Source: Metallyticus violacea (Eukaryota > Arthropoda > Insecta > Mantodea > Metallyticidae). From it: 64,000 nucleotides of DNA. The position numbers and the translations under genes were made by a program. The notes under the pieces are model-generated. The model ran no database searches. It saw only the letters and a program-made list of their open reading frames with translations, and was not told the origin of the DNA. The first letter of the stretch is position 1; the number at the start of each line of letters is the position of its first letter. Of this stretch, positions 1 through 9,460 are shown in pieces. The stretch spans positions 66,817,501 through 66,881,500 of the forward strand of contig CM060834.1 in the NCBI GenBank assembly GCA_030762175.1, read 5' to 3'.

Positions 1-89
1 TTGGAAACTTCTTTAGAATCACTTTTTTTCCGTTCTTATTTGAGATAACTGGTTCTCTTTCATTATACTAGTTTGATAGCCTCAGTAAA

Positions 90-100
90 GCATATTATGC
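90..100. other. Second short dyad, GCATA-T-TATGC, first copy
   Basis: The arms GCATA and TATGC are perfect reverse complements around a single T. The motif recurs in nearly every monomer, about 50 bp upstream of the next 18-bp dyad. In A-type monomers it runs into the TGCGCA palindrome at its right edge. Rare variants such as GCATAATATGC, GCATATGATGC or GCAAATTATGC shift or break it. Confidence 0.6.
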
Positions 101-133
101 GCAAAGAATCTGGAAAAGAAAAAAAATTATTTT

Positions 134-151
134 CGAAGTTTGGAAACTTCG
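134..151. other. 18-bp dyad, first intact copy (recurs in every A-type monomer)
   Basis: CGAAGTTT-GG-AAACTTCG has two perfect 8-bp inverted arms around a 2-bp centre. It sits directly after the A/T tract in each monomer and is intact in A-type monomers. It is broken by one mismatch in B (AAACGTCG) and D (ACACTTCG) and by two in C (AATCGTCG). E and F tails lose the first C of the left arm. Dyads in satellites can be protein-binding sites or extrude as cruciforms; no binding function is shown here. Confidence 0.75.
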
Positions 152-809
152 TTAGAATCACTTTTTTTCCGTTCTTAATTGAGATAACTGGTTCTCTTAC
201 ATTATACTAGTTTGATAGCCTCAGTAAAGCATATTATGCGCAAAGAATCTCCAAAGAATAAAGTTTTTCTTTGAAGTTTGTGAACTTCGTTTGAATCACT
301 TTTTTTCCGTTCTTATTTGAGGTAACTGGTTCTCTTTCATTATACTAGTTTGATAGGCTCAGTAAAGCATATTATGCGCAAAGAATCTCGAAAAGAAAAA
401 AAAAATTTTCGAAGTTTGGAATCGTCGTTTGAATCACTTTTTTCCGTTCTTATTTGAGATTACTGGTTCTCTTTCATTATACTAGTTTGATAGCCTCAGC
501 AAAGCATATTATGCGCAAAGAATCTCGAAAAGAAAAAAATTTTTTTCGAAGTTTGGAAACTTCGTTAGAATCACTTTTTTTCCGTTCTCATTTGAGATAA
601 CTGGTTCGCTTTCATTATACTAATTTGATAGCCTCAGAAAAGCATATTATGCGCAAAGAATCTCGAAAAGAAAAAAAATTTTTTTTGTAGTTTGGAAACT
701 TCGTTAGAATCACTTTTTTTCCGTTCTTATTTGAGATAACTGGTTCTCTTTCATTATACTAGTTTGATAGCCTCAGTAAAGCATATGATGCTCAAAGAAT
801 CTCGAAAAG

Positions 810-824
810 AAAAAAAATTTTTTT
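810..824. other. Symmetric A8T7 tract, example copy
   Basis: Each monomer has an A-run directly followed by a T-run (here A8T7) ahead of TTCGAAG. By eye the runs vary between about 5 and 10 nt each, so the T/A boundary and total length drift from copy to copy. Rigid A/T tracts of this kind bend DNA or disfavour nucleosomes. With a second T-tract about 35 bp further on, they give the array a phased A/T-tract pattern at monomer spacing. This tract accounts for much of the 137-140 bp length variation. Confidence 0.6.
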
Positions 825-1558
825 CGAAGTTTGGAAACTTCCTTAGAATCACTTTTTTTCCGTTCTTATTTGAGATAACTGGTTCTCTTTCATTATACTA
901 GTTTGATAGCCTCAGAAAAGCATATTATGCTCAAAGAATCTCGAAAAGAAAAAAAATTTTTTTCGAAGTTTGGAAACGTTGTTTGAATCACTTTTTTCCG
1001 TTCTTATTTGAGATTACTGGTTCTCTTTCATTATAGTAGAATGATAGCCTCAGAAAAGCATATTATGCACAAAGAATATCGAAAAGAAAAAAAATTTTTT
1101 TGGAAGTTTGGAAACTTCGTTAGAATCACTTTTATTCCGTTCTTATTAGAGATAACTGGTTCTCTTTCATTATACTAGTTTGATAGCCTCAGAAAAGCAT
1201 ATTATGCGCAAAGAATCTCGAAAAGAAAAAAAGTTTTTTTTCGAAGTTTGGAAACTTCGTTTGAATCACTTTTTTTCCGTTCTTATTTGAGATAACTGGT
1301 TCTCTTTCATTATACTAGTTTGATAGCCTCAGCAAAGCATATTATGCACAAAGAATCTCGAAAAGAAAAAAATTTTTTTTCGAAGTTTGGAAACTTTGTT
1401 TGAATGACTTTTTTTCCGTTCTTATTTGAGATAACTGGTTCTCTTTCATGATACTAGTTTGATAGCCTCAGTAAAGCATATTATGCGCGAAGAATATGGA
1501 AAAGAAAAAAAATTTTTTTCGAAGTTTGGAAACTTCGTTAGAATCACTTTTTTTCCGT

Positions 1559-2943
1559 TCTTATGTGAGATAACTCGTTCTCTTTCCTCATACTAGTTTG
1601 ATAACCTCAGAAAAGGATATTATGCGCAAAGAATCTCGAAAAGAAAAAAGTTTTTTTTCGAAATTTGGAAACTTCGTTTGAATCACTTTTTTTTCCGTTC
1701 TTATTTGAGATAACTGGTTCTCTTTCATTATATTAGTTTGATAGCGTCAGTAAAGCATATAATGCGCTAAGAATCTGGAAAAGAAAAAAAATTTTTTTCG
1801 AAGTTTGGAAACTTCGTTAGAATCACTTTTTTCCGTTCTTATTTGATATAACTGGTTCTCTTTCATTATACTAGTTTGATAGCCTCAGTAAAGCATATTA
1901 TGCGCAAAGAATCTCGAAAAGAAAAAAATTTTTTTCGAAGTTTGGAAACGTCGTTTGAATCACTTTTTCCGTTCTTATTTGAGATTACTGGTTCTCTTTC
2001 ATTATAGTAGTTTGATAGCCTCAGAAAAGCATATTATGCGCAAAGAATCTCGAAAAGAAAAAAGTTTTTTTTCGAAGTTTGGAAACTTCTTTAGAATTAC
2101 TTTTTTTCCGTTCTTATTTGAGATAACTGGTTCTCTTTCATTATACTAGTTTGATAGCCTCAGTAAAGCATATTATGCGCAAAGAATCTGGAAAAGAAAA
2201 AAAATTATTTTCGAAGTTTGGAAACTTCGTTAGAATCACTTTTTTTCCGTTCTTATGTGAGATAACTGGTTCTCTTTCCTTATACTAGTTTGATAACCTC
2301 AGAAAAGAATATTATGCGCAAAGAATCTCGAAAAGAAAAAAGTTTTTTTTCGAAGTTTGGAAACTTCGTTTCAATCACTTTTTTTTCCGTTCTTATTTGA
2401 GATAACTGGTTCTCTTTCATTATATTAGTTTGATAGCGTCAGTAAAGCATATTATGCGCAAAGAATCTGGAAAAGAAAAAAAAATTTTTTCGAAGTTTGG
2501 AAACTTCGTTAGAATCACTTTTTTCCGTTCTTATTTGAGATAACTGGTTCTCTTTCATTATACTAGTTTGATAGCCTCAGTAAAGCATATTATGCGCAAA
2601 GAATCTCGAAAAGAAAAAAAATTTTTTTCGAAGTTTGGAAACGTCGTTTGAATCACTTTTTCCGTTCTTATTTGAGATTACTGGTTCTCTTTCATTATAG
2701 TAGTTTGATAGCCTCAGAAAAGCATATTATACGCAAAGAATCTCGAAAAGAAAAAAGTTTTTTTTCGAAGTTTGGAAACTTCTTTAGAATCACTTTTTTT
2801 CCGTTCTTATTTGAGATAACTGGTTCTCTTTCATTATACTAGTTTGATAGCATCAGTAAAGCATATTATGCGCAAAGAATCTGGAAAAGAAAAAAAATTA
2901 TTTTCGAAGTTTGGAAACCTCGTTAGAATCACTTCTTTCCGTT
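1559..2943. repeat. Tandem duplication of a five-monomer segment (692-693 bp)
   Basis: Segments 1559-2250 and 2251-2943 share the same order of rare variants: TCTTATGTGAG with CTTTCC, GATAACCTCAG, ATATTAG with GATAGCGTCAG, then a shortened ACTTTTTCCG B-type monomer, then ACTTCTTTAG. The TCTTATGTGA markers are 692 bp apart, and the B-type monomers at 1955 and 2648 are 693 bp apart. This duplication joins block 1 to the first HOR unit. Confidence 0.7.
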
Positions 2944-3048
2944 CTTAATTGAGATAACTGGTTCTCTTTCATTATACTAGTTTGATAGCCTCAGTAAAGC
3001 ATATTATGCGCAAAGAATCTCGAAAAGAAAAAACTTTTTTTTTGAAGT
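2911..3048 (+). repeat. Representative monomer, subfamily E (138 bp)
   Basis: First monomer of the recurrent six-monomer cassette. It is recognised by TTCTTAATTGAG in place of TTCTTATTTGAG, usually preceded by a TTATTTTCGAAG junction. Its tail ends in a run of T followed by TGAAG, lacking the C of the usual TTCGAAG. Other copies lie near 171, 6687, 10152, 12242, 15426, 17517, 19191, 21115, 23885, 25692, 27632, 29432, 31650, 33445, 37189, 38010, 41620, 44120, 45786, 46892, 47727, 48418, 50083, 51189, 52025, 52715, 53824, 55901, 57009, 58118, 59640, 61163 and 63519. I used this marker to measure the HOR register. Confidence 0.85.
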
Positions 3049-3185
3049 TTGGAAACTTCGTTAGAATCACTTTTTTCCGTTCTTATTTGAGATAACTGGT
3101 TCTCTTTCATTATACTAGTTTGATAGGCTCAGTAAAGCATATTATGCGCAAAGAATCTCGAAAAGAAAAAAAATTTTTTAGAAGT
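3049..3185 (+). repeat. Representative monomer, subfamily F (137 bp)
   Basis: Second cassette monomer. It is marked by GATAGGCTCAG instead of GATAGCCTCAG, and in most copies by TTTGAATCAC near its start. It follows E and precedes C in nearly every cassette, for example around 8399, 13672, 27815, 37372, 39866, 45967, 50272, 56088 and 63704. In two K-type copies (about 12425 and 17699) the marker is GATAAGCTCAG. Confidence 0.8.
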
Positions 3186-3323
3186 TTGGTATCGTCGTTT
3201 GAATCACTTTTTTCCGTTCTTATTTGAGATTACTGGTTCTCTTTCATTATACTAGTTTGATAGCCTCAGCAAAGCATATTATGCGCAAAGAATCTCGAAA
3301 AGAAAAAAAATTTTTTTCGAAGT
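3186..3323 (+). repeat. Representative monomer, subfamily C (138 bp)
   Basis: Third cassette monomer. It is recognised by GGAATCGTCG or GGTATCGTCG where A monomers have GGAAACTTCG, by GAGATTACTGG, and by a CAGCAAAG tail. The substitutions hit the right arm of the 18-bp dyad, so this monomer has no intact dyad. K-type cassettes carry GGAATCGTTG followed by CCGATCTTATT, for example at about 12490, 17765, 19845, 22615, 37435 and 56155. Confidence 0.8.
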
Positions 3324-3463
3324 TTGGAAACTTCGTTAGAATCACTTTTTTTCCGTTCTTATTTGAGATAACTGGTTCTCTTTCATTATACTAGTTTGAT
3401 AGCCTCAGTAAAGCATATTATGCGCAAAGAATCTCGAAAAGAAAAAAATTTTTTTTTCGAAGT
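3324..3463 (+). repeat. Representative monomer, subfamily A (140 bp), near the consensus
   Basis: Fourth cassette monomer and the commonest type overall. It has the intact dyad CGAAGTTTGGAAACTTCG at its start, TTAGAATCAC, GAGATAACTGG, the ACTAGT palindrome, CAGTAAAG, GCATATTATGC, TGCGCA and a long A/T tract. Much of the array between cassettes is made of A-like monomers with private substitutions such as ATCTGG for ATCTCG, or GCTC for GCGC. Confidence 0.85.
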
Positions 3464-3601
3464 TTGGAAACGTCGTTTGAATCACTTTTTTCCGTTCTTA
3501 TTTGAGATTACTGGTTCTCTTTCATTATAGTAGTTTGATAGCCTCAGAAAAGCATATTATGCACAAAGAATCTCGAAAAGAAAAAAAATTTTTTTCGAAG
3601 T
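3464..3601 (+). repeat. Representative monomer, subfamily B (138 bp)
   Basis: Fifth cassette monomer. Diagnostic states occur together: AAACGTCGTTT in place of AAACTTCGTTA, GAGATTACTGG, ATAGTAG in place of ATACTAG, CAGAAAAG, and TGCACA in place of TGCGCA. These changes remove three palindromes at once: the 18-bp dyad, ACTAGT and TGCGCA. Because ATAGTAG moves a stop codon out of one reading frame, most of the chance open frames of 64-91 codons cross a B monomer. Confidence 0.85.
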
Positions 3602-3740
3602 TTGGACACTTCGTTAGAATCACTTTTTTTCCGATCTTATTTGAGATAACTGATTCTCTTTCATTATACTAGTTTGATAGCCTCAGCAAAGCATATTATG
3701 CGCAAAGAATCTCGAAAAGAAAAAAAATTTTTTTCGAAGT
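3602..3740 (+). repeat. Representative monomer, subfamily D (139 bp)
   Basis: Sixth cassette monomer, nearly always directly after B. It is marked by GGACACTTCG (one mismatch in the dyad arm) and CCGATCTTATT in place of CCGTTCTTATT, with ACTGATTC or ACTGGTTC further on. Other copies start near 5408, 8874, 12899, 14148, 18176, 20255, 32308, 35765, 40342, 42280, 50739, 53375, 56561, 57668, 60298, 63069 and 63904. Confidence 0.85.
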
Positions 3741-5994
3741 TTGGAAACTTCGTTAGAATCACTTTTTTTCCGTTCTTATTTGAGATAACTGGTTCTCTTT
3801 CATTATACTAGTTTGATAGGCTCAGTAAAGCATATTATGCGCAAAGAATCTCGAAGAGAAAAAAAAAATATTTTTTCGAAGTTTGGAAACGTAGTTTGAA
3901 TCACTTTTTTCCGTTCTTATTTGAGATTACTGGTTCTCTTTCATTATAGTAGTTTGATAGCCTCAGAAAAGCATATTATGCACAAAGAATCACGAAAAGA
4001 AAAAAAAAATTTTTCGAAGTTTGGAAACTTCGTTAGAATCATTTTTTTCCGTTTTTATTTGAGATAACTGGTTCTCTTTCATTATACTAGTTTGATAGCC
4101 TCAGAAAAGCATATTATGCGCAAAGAATCTCGAAAAGAAAAAAGTATTTTTTCGAAGTTTGGAAACTTCTTTAGAATCACTTTTTTTCCGTTCTTATTTG
4201 AGATAACTGGTTCTCTTTCATTATACTAGTTTGATAGCCTGAGTAAAGCATATTATGCGCAAAGAATCTGGAAAAGAAAAAAAATTTTTTTCGAAGTTTG
4301 GAAACTTCGTTAGAATCACTTTTTTTCCGTTCTTATTTGAGATAACTGGTTCTCTTTCATTATACTAGTTTGATAGCCTCAGCAAAGCATATTATGCGCA
4401 AAGAATCTCGAAGAGAAAAAAAAAATATTTTTTCGAAGTTTGGAAACGTAGTTTGAATCACTTTTTTCCGTTCTTATTTGAGATTACTGGTTCTCTTTCA
4501 TTATAGTAGTTTGATAGCCTCAGAAAAGCATATTATGCACAAAGAATCACGAAAAGAAAAAAAATTTTTTTCGAAGTTTGGAAACGTCGTTTGAATCACT
4601 TTTTTCCGTTTTTATTTGAGCTAACTGGTTCTCTTTCATTATACTAGTTTGATAGCCTCAGCAAAGTATATTATGCGCAAAGAATCTCGAAAAGAAAAAA
4701 AAATTTTTTCGAAGTTTGGAAACTTCGTTAGAATCACTTTTTTTCCGTTCTTATTTGAGATAACTGGTTCTCTTTCATTATACTAGTTTGATAGCCTCAG
4801 TAAAGCATATTATGCGCAAAGAATCTGGAAAAGAAAAAAGTTTTTTTTTGAAGTTTGGAAACTTCGTTTGAATCACTTTTTTTCCGTTCTTATTTGAGAT
4901 AACTGGTTCTCTTTCATTATACTAGTTTGATAGGCTCAGTAAAGCATATTATGCGCAAAGAATCTCGAAAAGAAAAAAAATTTTTTCGAAGTTTGGAATC
5001 GTCGTTTGAATCACTTTTTTCCGTTCTTATTTGAGATTTAAGGAACTCTTTCATTATACTAGTTTGATAGCCTCAGCAAAGCATATTATGCGCAAAGAAT
5101 CTCGAAAAGAAAAAAATTTTTTTCGAAGTTTGGAAACTTCGTTAGAATCACTTTTTTTCCGTTCTTATTTGAGATAACTGTTTCTCTTTCATTATACTAG
5201 TTTGATAGCCTCAGTAAAGCATATTATGCGCAAAGAATCTCGAAAAGAAAAAAAATTTTTTTCGAAGTTTGGAAACGTCGTTTTAATCACTTTTTTCCGT
5301 TCTTATTTGAGATTACTGGTTCTCTTTCATTATAGTAGTTTGATAGCCTCAGAAAAGCATATTATGCACAAAGAATCTCGAAAAGAAAAAAAATTTTTTT
5401 CGAATTTTGGACACTTCGTTAGAATCACTTTTTTTCCGATCTTATTTGAGATAACTGGTTCTCTTTCATTATACTAGTTTGATAGCCTCAGCAAAGCATA
5501 TTATGCGCAAAGAATCTCGAAAAGAAAAAAATTTTTTTTCGAAGTTTGGAAACTTCGTTAGAATCACTTTTTTTCCATTCTTATTTGAGATAACTGGTTC
5601 TCTTTCATTATACTAGTTTGATAGCCTCAGCAAAGCATATTATGCGCAAAGAATCCCGAAAAGAAAAAAAAATTTTTTTCGAAGTTTGGAAACCTCGTTA
5701 GAATCACTTTTTTCCGTTCTTATTTGAGATAACTGGTTCTCTTTCATTATACTAGTTTGATAGGCTCAGTAAAGCATATTATGCGCAAAGAATCTCGAAA
5801 AGAAAAAAATTTTTTTTCGAAGTTTGGAAACTTTGTTTGAATGACTTTTTTTCCGTTCTTATTTGAGATAACTGATTCTCTTTCATTATACTAGTTTGAT
5901 AGCCTCAGTAAAGCATATTATGCGCAAAGAATATGGAAAAGAAAAAAAATTTTTTTCGAAGTTTGGAAACTTCGTTAGAATCACTTTTTTCCGT

Positions 5995-8900
5995 TCTTAT
6001 GTGAGATAACTGGTTCTCTTTCCTTATACTAGTTTGATAACCTCAGAAAAGGATATTATGCGCAAAGAATCTCGAAAAGAAAAAAGTTTTTTTTCGAAGT
6101 TTGGAAACTTCGTTTCAATCACTTTTTTTTCCGTTCTTATTTGAGATAACTGGTTCTCTTTCATTATATTAGTTTGATAGCGTCAGTAAAGCATATTATG
6201 CGCAAAGAATCTGGAAAAGAAAAAAAAATTTTTTCGAAGTTTGGAAACTTCGTTAGAATCACTTTTTTCCGTTCTTATTTGAGATAACTGGTTCTCTTTC
6301 ATTATACTAGTTTGATAGCCTCAGTAAAGCATATTATGCGCAAAGAATCTCGAAAAGAAAAAAAATTTTTTTCGAAGTTTGGAAACGTCGTTTGAATCAC
6401 TTTTTCCGTTCTTATTTGAGATTACTGGTTCTCTTTCATTATAGTAGTTTGATAGCCTCAGAAAAGCATATTACGCGCAAAGAATCTCGAAAAGAAAAAA
6501 GTTTTTTTTCGAAGTTTGGAAACTTCTTTAGAATCATTTTTTTTCCGTTCTTATTTGAGATAACTGGTTCTCTTTCATTATACTAGTTTGATAGCATCAG
6601 TAAAGCATATTATGCGCAAAGAATATGGAAAAGAAAAAAAATTATTTTCGAAGTTTGGAAACCTCGTTAGAATCACTTCTTTCCGTTCTTAATTGAGATA
6701 ACTGGTTCTCTTTCATTATACTAGTTTGATAGCCTCAGTAAAGCATATTATGCGCAAAGAATCTCGAAAAGAAATAACTTTTTTTTTGAAGTTTGGAAAC
6801 TCCGTTAGAATCACTTTTTTCCCGTTCTTATTTGAGATAACTGGTTCTCTTTCATTATACTATTTTGATAGGCTCAGTAAAGCATATTATGCGCAAAGAA
6901 TCTCGAAAAGAAAAAAAATTTTTTCGAAGTTTGGTATCGTCGTTTGAATCACTTTTTTCCGTTCTTATTTGAGATTACTGGTTCTCTTTCATTATACTAG
7001 TTTGATAGCCTCAGCAAAGCATATTATGCGCAAAGAAAATCGAAAAGAAAAAAAATTTTTTTCGAAGTTTGGAAACTTCGTTAGAATCACTTTTTTTCCG
7101 TTCTTATTTGAGATAACTGGTTCTCTTTCATTATACTAGTTTGATAGCCTCAGTAAAGCATATTATGCGCAAAGAATCTCGAAAAGAAAAAAATTTTTTT
7201 TCGAAGTTTGGAAACGTCGTTAGAATCACTTTTTTCCGTTCTTATTTGAGATTACTGGTTCTCTTTCATTATACTAGTTTGATAGGCTCAGTAAAGCATA
7301 TTATGCGCAAAGAATCTCGAAGAGAAAAAAAAAATATTTTTTCGAAGTTTGGAAACGTAGTTTGAATCACGTTTTTCCGTTCTTATTTGAGATTACTGGT
7401 TCTCTTTCATTATAGTAGTTTGATAGCCTCAGAAAAGCATATTATGCACAAAGAATCACGAAAAGAAAAAAAAATTTTTTCGAAGTTTGGAAACTTCGTT
7501 AGAATCATTTTTTTCCGTTCTTATTTGAGATAACTGGTTCTCTTTCATTATACTAGTTTGATAGCCTCAGAAAAGCATATTATGCGCAAAGAATCTCGAA
7601 AAGAAAAAAGTATTTTTTCGAAGTTTGGAAACTTCTTTAGAATCACTTTTTTTCCGTTCTTATTTGAGATAACTGGTTCTCTTTCATTATACTAGTTTGA
7701 TAGCCTCAGTAAAGCATATTATGCGCAAAGAATCTGGAAAAGAAAAAAAATTTTTTTCGAAGTTTGGAAACTTCGTTAGAATCACTTTTTTTCCGTTCTT
7801 ATTTGAGATAACTGGTTCTCTTTCATTATACTAGTTTGATAGCCTCAGCAAAGCATATTATGCGCAAAGAATCTCGAAGAGAAAAAAAAAATATTTTTTC
7901 GAAGTTTGGAAACGTAGTTTGAATCACTTTTTTCCGTTCTTATTTGAGATTACTGGTTCTCTTTCATTATAGTAGTTTGATAGCCTCAGAAAAGCATATT
8001 ATGCACAAAGAATCACGAAAAGAAAAAAAATTTTTTTCGAAGTTTGGAAACGTCGTTTGAATCACTTTTTTCCGTTTTTATTTGAGCTAACTGGTTCTCT
8101 TTCATTATACTAGTTTGATAGCCTCAGCAAAGTATATTATGCGCAAAGAATCTCGAAAAGAAAAAAAAATTTTTTCGAAGTTTGGAAACTTCGTTAGAAT
8201 CACTTTTTTTCCGTTCTTATTTGAGATAACTGGTTCTCTTTCATTATACTAGTTTGATAGCCTCAGTAAAGCATATTATGCGCAAAGAATCTGGAAAAGA
8301 AAAAAGTTTTTTTTTGAAGTTTGGAAACTTCGTTTGAATCACTTTTTTTCCGTTGTTATTTGAGATAACTGGTTCTCTTTCATTATACTAGTTTGATAGG
8401 CTCAGTAAAGCATATTATGCGCAAAGAATCTCGAAAAGAAAAAAAATTTTTTCGAAGTTTGGAATCGTCGTTTGAATCACTTTTTTCCGTTCTTATTTGA
8501 GATTTAAGGAACTCTTTCATTATACTAGTTTGATAGCCTCAGCAAAGCATATTATGCGCAAAGAATCTCGAAAAGAAAAAAATTTTTTTCGAAGTTTGGA
8601 AACTTCGTTAGAATCACTTTTTTTCCGTTCTTATTTGAGATAACTGTTTCTCTTTCATTATACTAGTTTGATAGCCTCAGTAAAGCATATTATGCGCAAA
8701 GAATCTCGAAAAGAAAAAAAATTTTTTTCGAAGTTTGGAAACGTCGTTTTAATCACTTTTTTCCGTTCTTATTTGAGATTACTGGTTCTCTTTCATTATA
8801 GTAGTTTGATAGCCTCAGAAAAGCATATTATGCACAAAGAATCTCGAAAAGAAAAAAAATTTTTTTCGAATTTTGGACACTTCGTTAGAATCACTTTTTT

Positions 8901-9460
8901 TCCGATCTTATTTGAGATAACTGGTTCTCTTTCATTATACTAGTTTGATAGCCTCAGCAAAGCATATTATGCGCAAAGAATCTCGAAAAGAAAAAAATTT
9001 TTTTTCGAAGTTTGGAAACTTCGTTAGAATCACTTTTTTTCCATTCTTATTTGAGATAACTGGTTCTCTTTCATTATACTAGTTTGATAGCCTCAGCAAA
9101 GCATATTATGCGCAAAGAATCCCGAAAAGAAAAAAAAATTTTTTTCGAAGTTTGGAAACCTCGTTAGAATCACTTTTTTCCGTTCTTATTTGAGATAACT
9201 GGTTCTCTTTCATTATACTAGTTTGATAGGCTCAGTAAAGCATATTATGCGCAAAGAATCTCGAAAAGAAAAAAATTTTTTTTCGAAGTTTGGAAACTTT
9301 GTTTGAATGACTTTTTTTCCGTTCTTATTTGAGATAACTGATTCTCTTTCATTATACTAGTTTGATAGCCTCAGTAAAGCATATTATGCGCAAAGAATAT
9401 GGAAAAGAAAAAAAATTTTTTTCGAAGTTTGGAAACTTCGTTAGAATCACTTTTTTCCGT
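5995..9460. repeat. HOR unit 2, 25 monomers (3,466 bp)
   Basis: Same variant order as unit 1 and very similar to it. Comparing 3890-5990 with 7356-9456 by eye showed only a handful of differences, such as CTGAGTAAAG against CTCAGTAAAG, and CACG for CACT near 7372. It is two monomers shorter than unit 1 because a hybrid monomer near 7205-7285 joins the A/B region of the cassette directly to the GATAGGCTC monomer. Marker pairs lie 3,744 bp apart before that junction and 3,466 bp apart after it. Confidence 0.8.

Larger units (their letters stand above)
1..2250. repeat. Satellite block 1, distant paralogue of ~29262-31650
   Basis: About 16 monomers. Rare variants here recur at a constant offset of about 29.26 kb: CTCTTACATTATAC near 194 and 29455, CTTTGAAGTTTGTGAAC near 270 and 29530, TTCTCATTTGAG near 585 and 29847, and GGTTCGCTTTC near 603 and 29865. 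Around 1141 the offset becomes 29.54 kb, and from about 1559 it is 29.40 kb. The two copies therefore gained or lost whole monomers after the duplication. No gene or non-satellite sequence is seen. Confidence 0.75.
2251..5994. repeat. HOR unit 1, 27 monomers (3,744 bp)
   Basis: Bounded by successive TCTTATGTGAG markers. Contents in order: CGTTTCAATCAC (about 2367), the short B-type monomer at 2648, an E-F-C-A-B-D cassette (2911-3740), two monomers with CTCGAAGAG followed by a long A/T run (about 3850 and 4408), TTTTTATTTGAGCTAACTGG (about 4610), the GATTTAAGGAACTC variant (about 5034), and a B-D pair from 5202 ending at 5477. The same order recurs in the next two units, showing that this whole unit has been copied. 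Confidence 0.8.

Noticed and set aside
134..151. Intrinsic transcription terminator formed by the dyad with neighbouring T-tract
   Set aside because: The two-base centre is too tight for an RNA hairpin loop without opening the stem, the stem is AT-rich, and the T-run does not directly follow it. Repetition in hundreds of monomers makes a terminator reading meaningless.
1955..2149. 64-codon open frames starting in TTGAATCAC (also 2648, 6392, 9858, 15132, 20820, 23590, 27337, 29138, 31353, 41325)
   Set aside because: They exist because one B-type monomer has a shortened T-run (ACTTTTTCCG), which shifts the frame. The translation is the satellite again, starting at TTG.
5202..5477. 91-codon open frames repeated about 25 times across the window
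   Set aside because: All begin at TTG in GTTTGATAGCC, span a B-D or similar monomer pair, and end at the TAG of ATACTAG. No ATG-based start, ribosome-site context, codon bias or protein domain is visible. They are satellite read-through.
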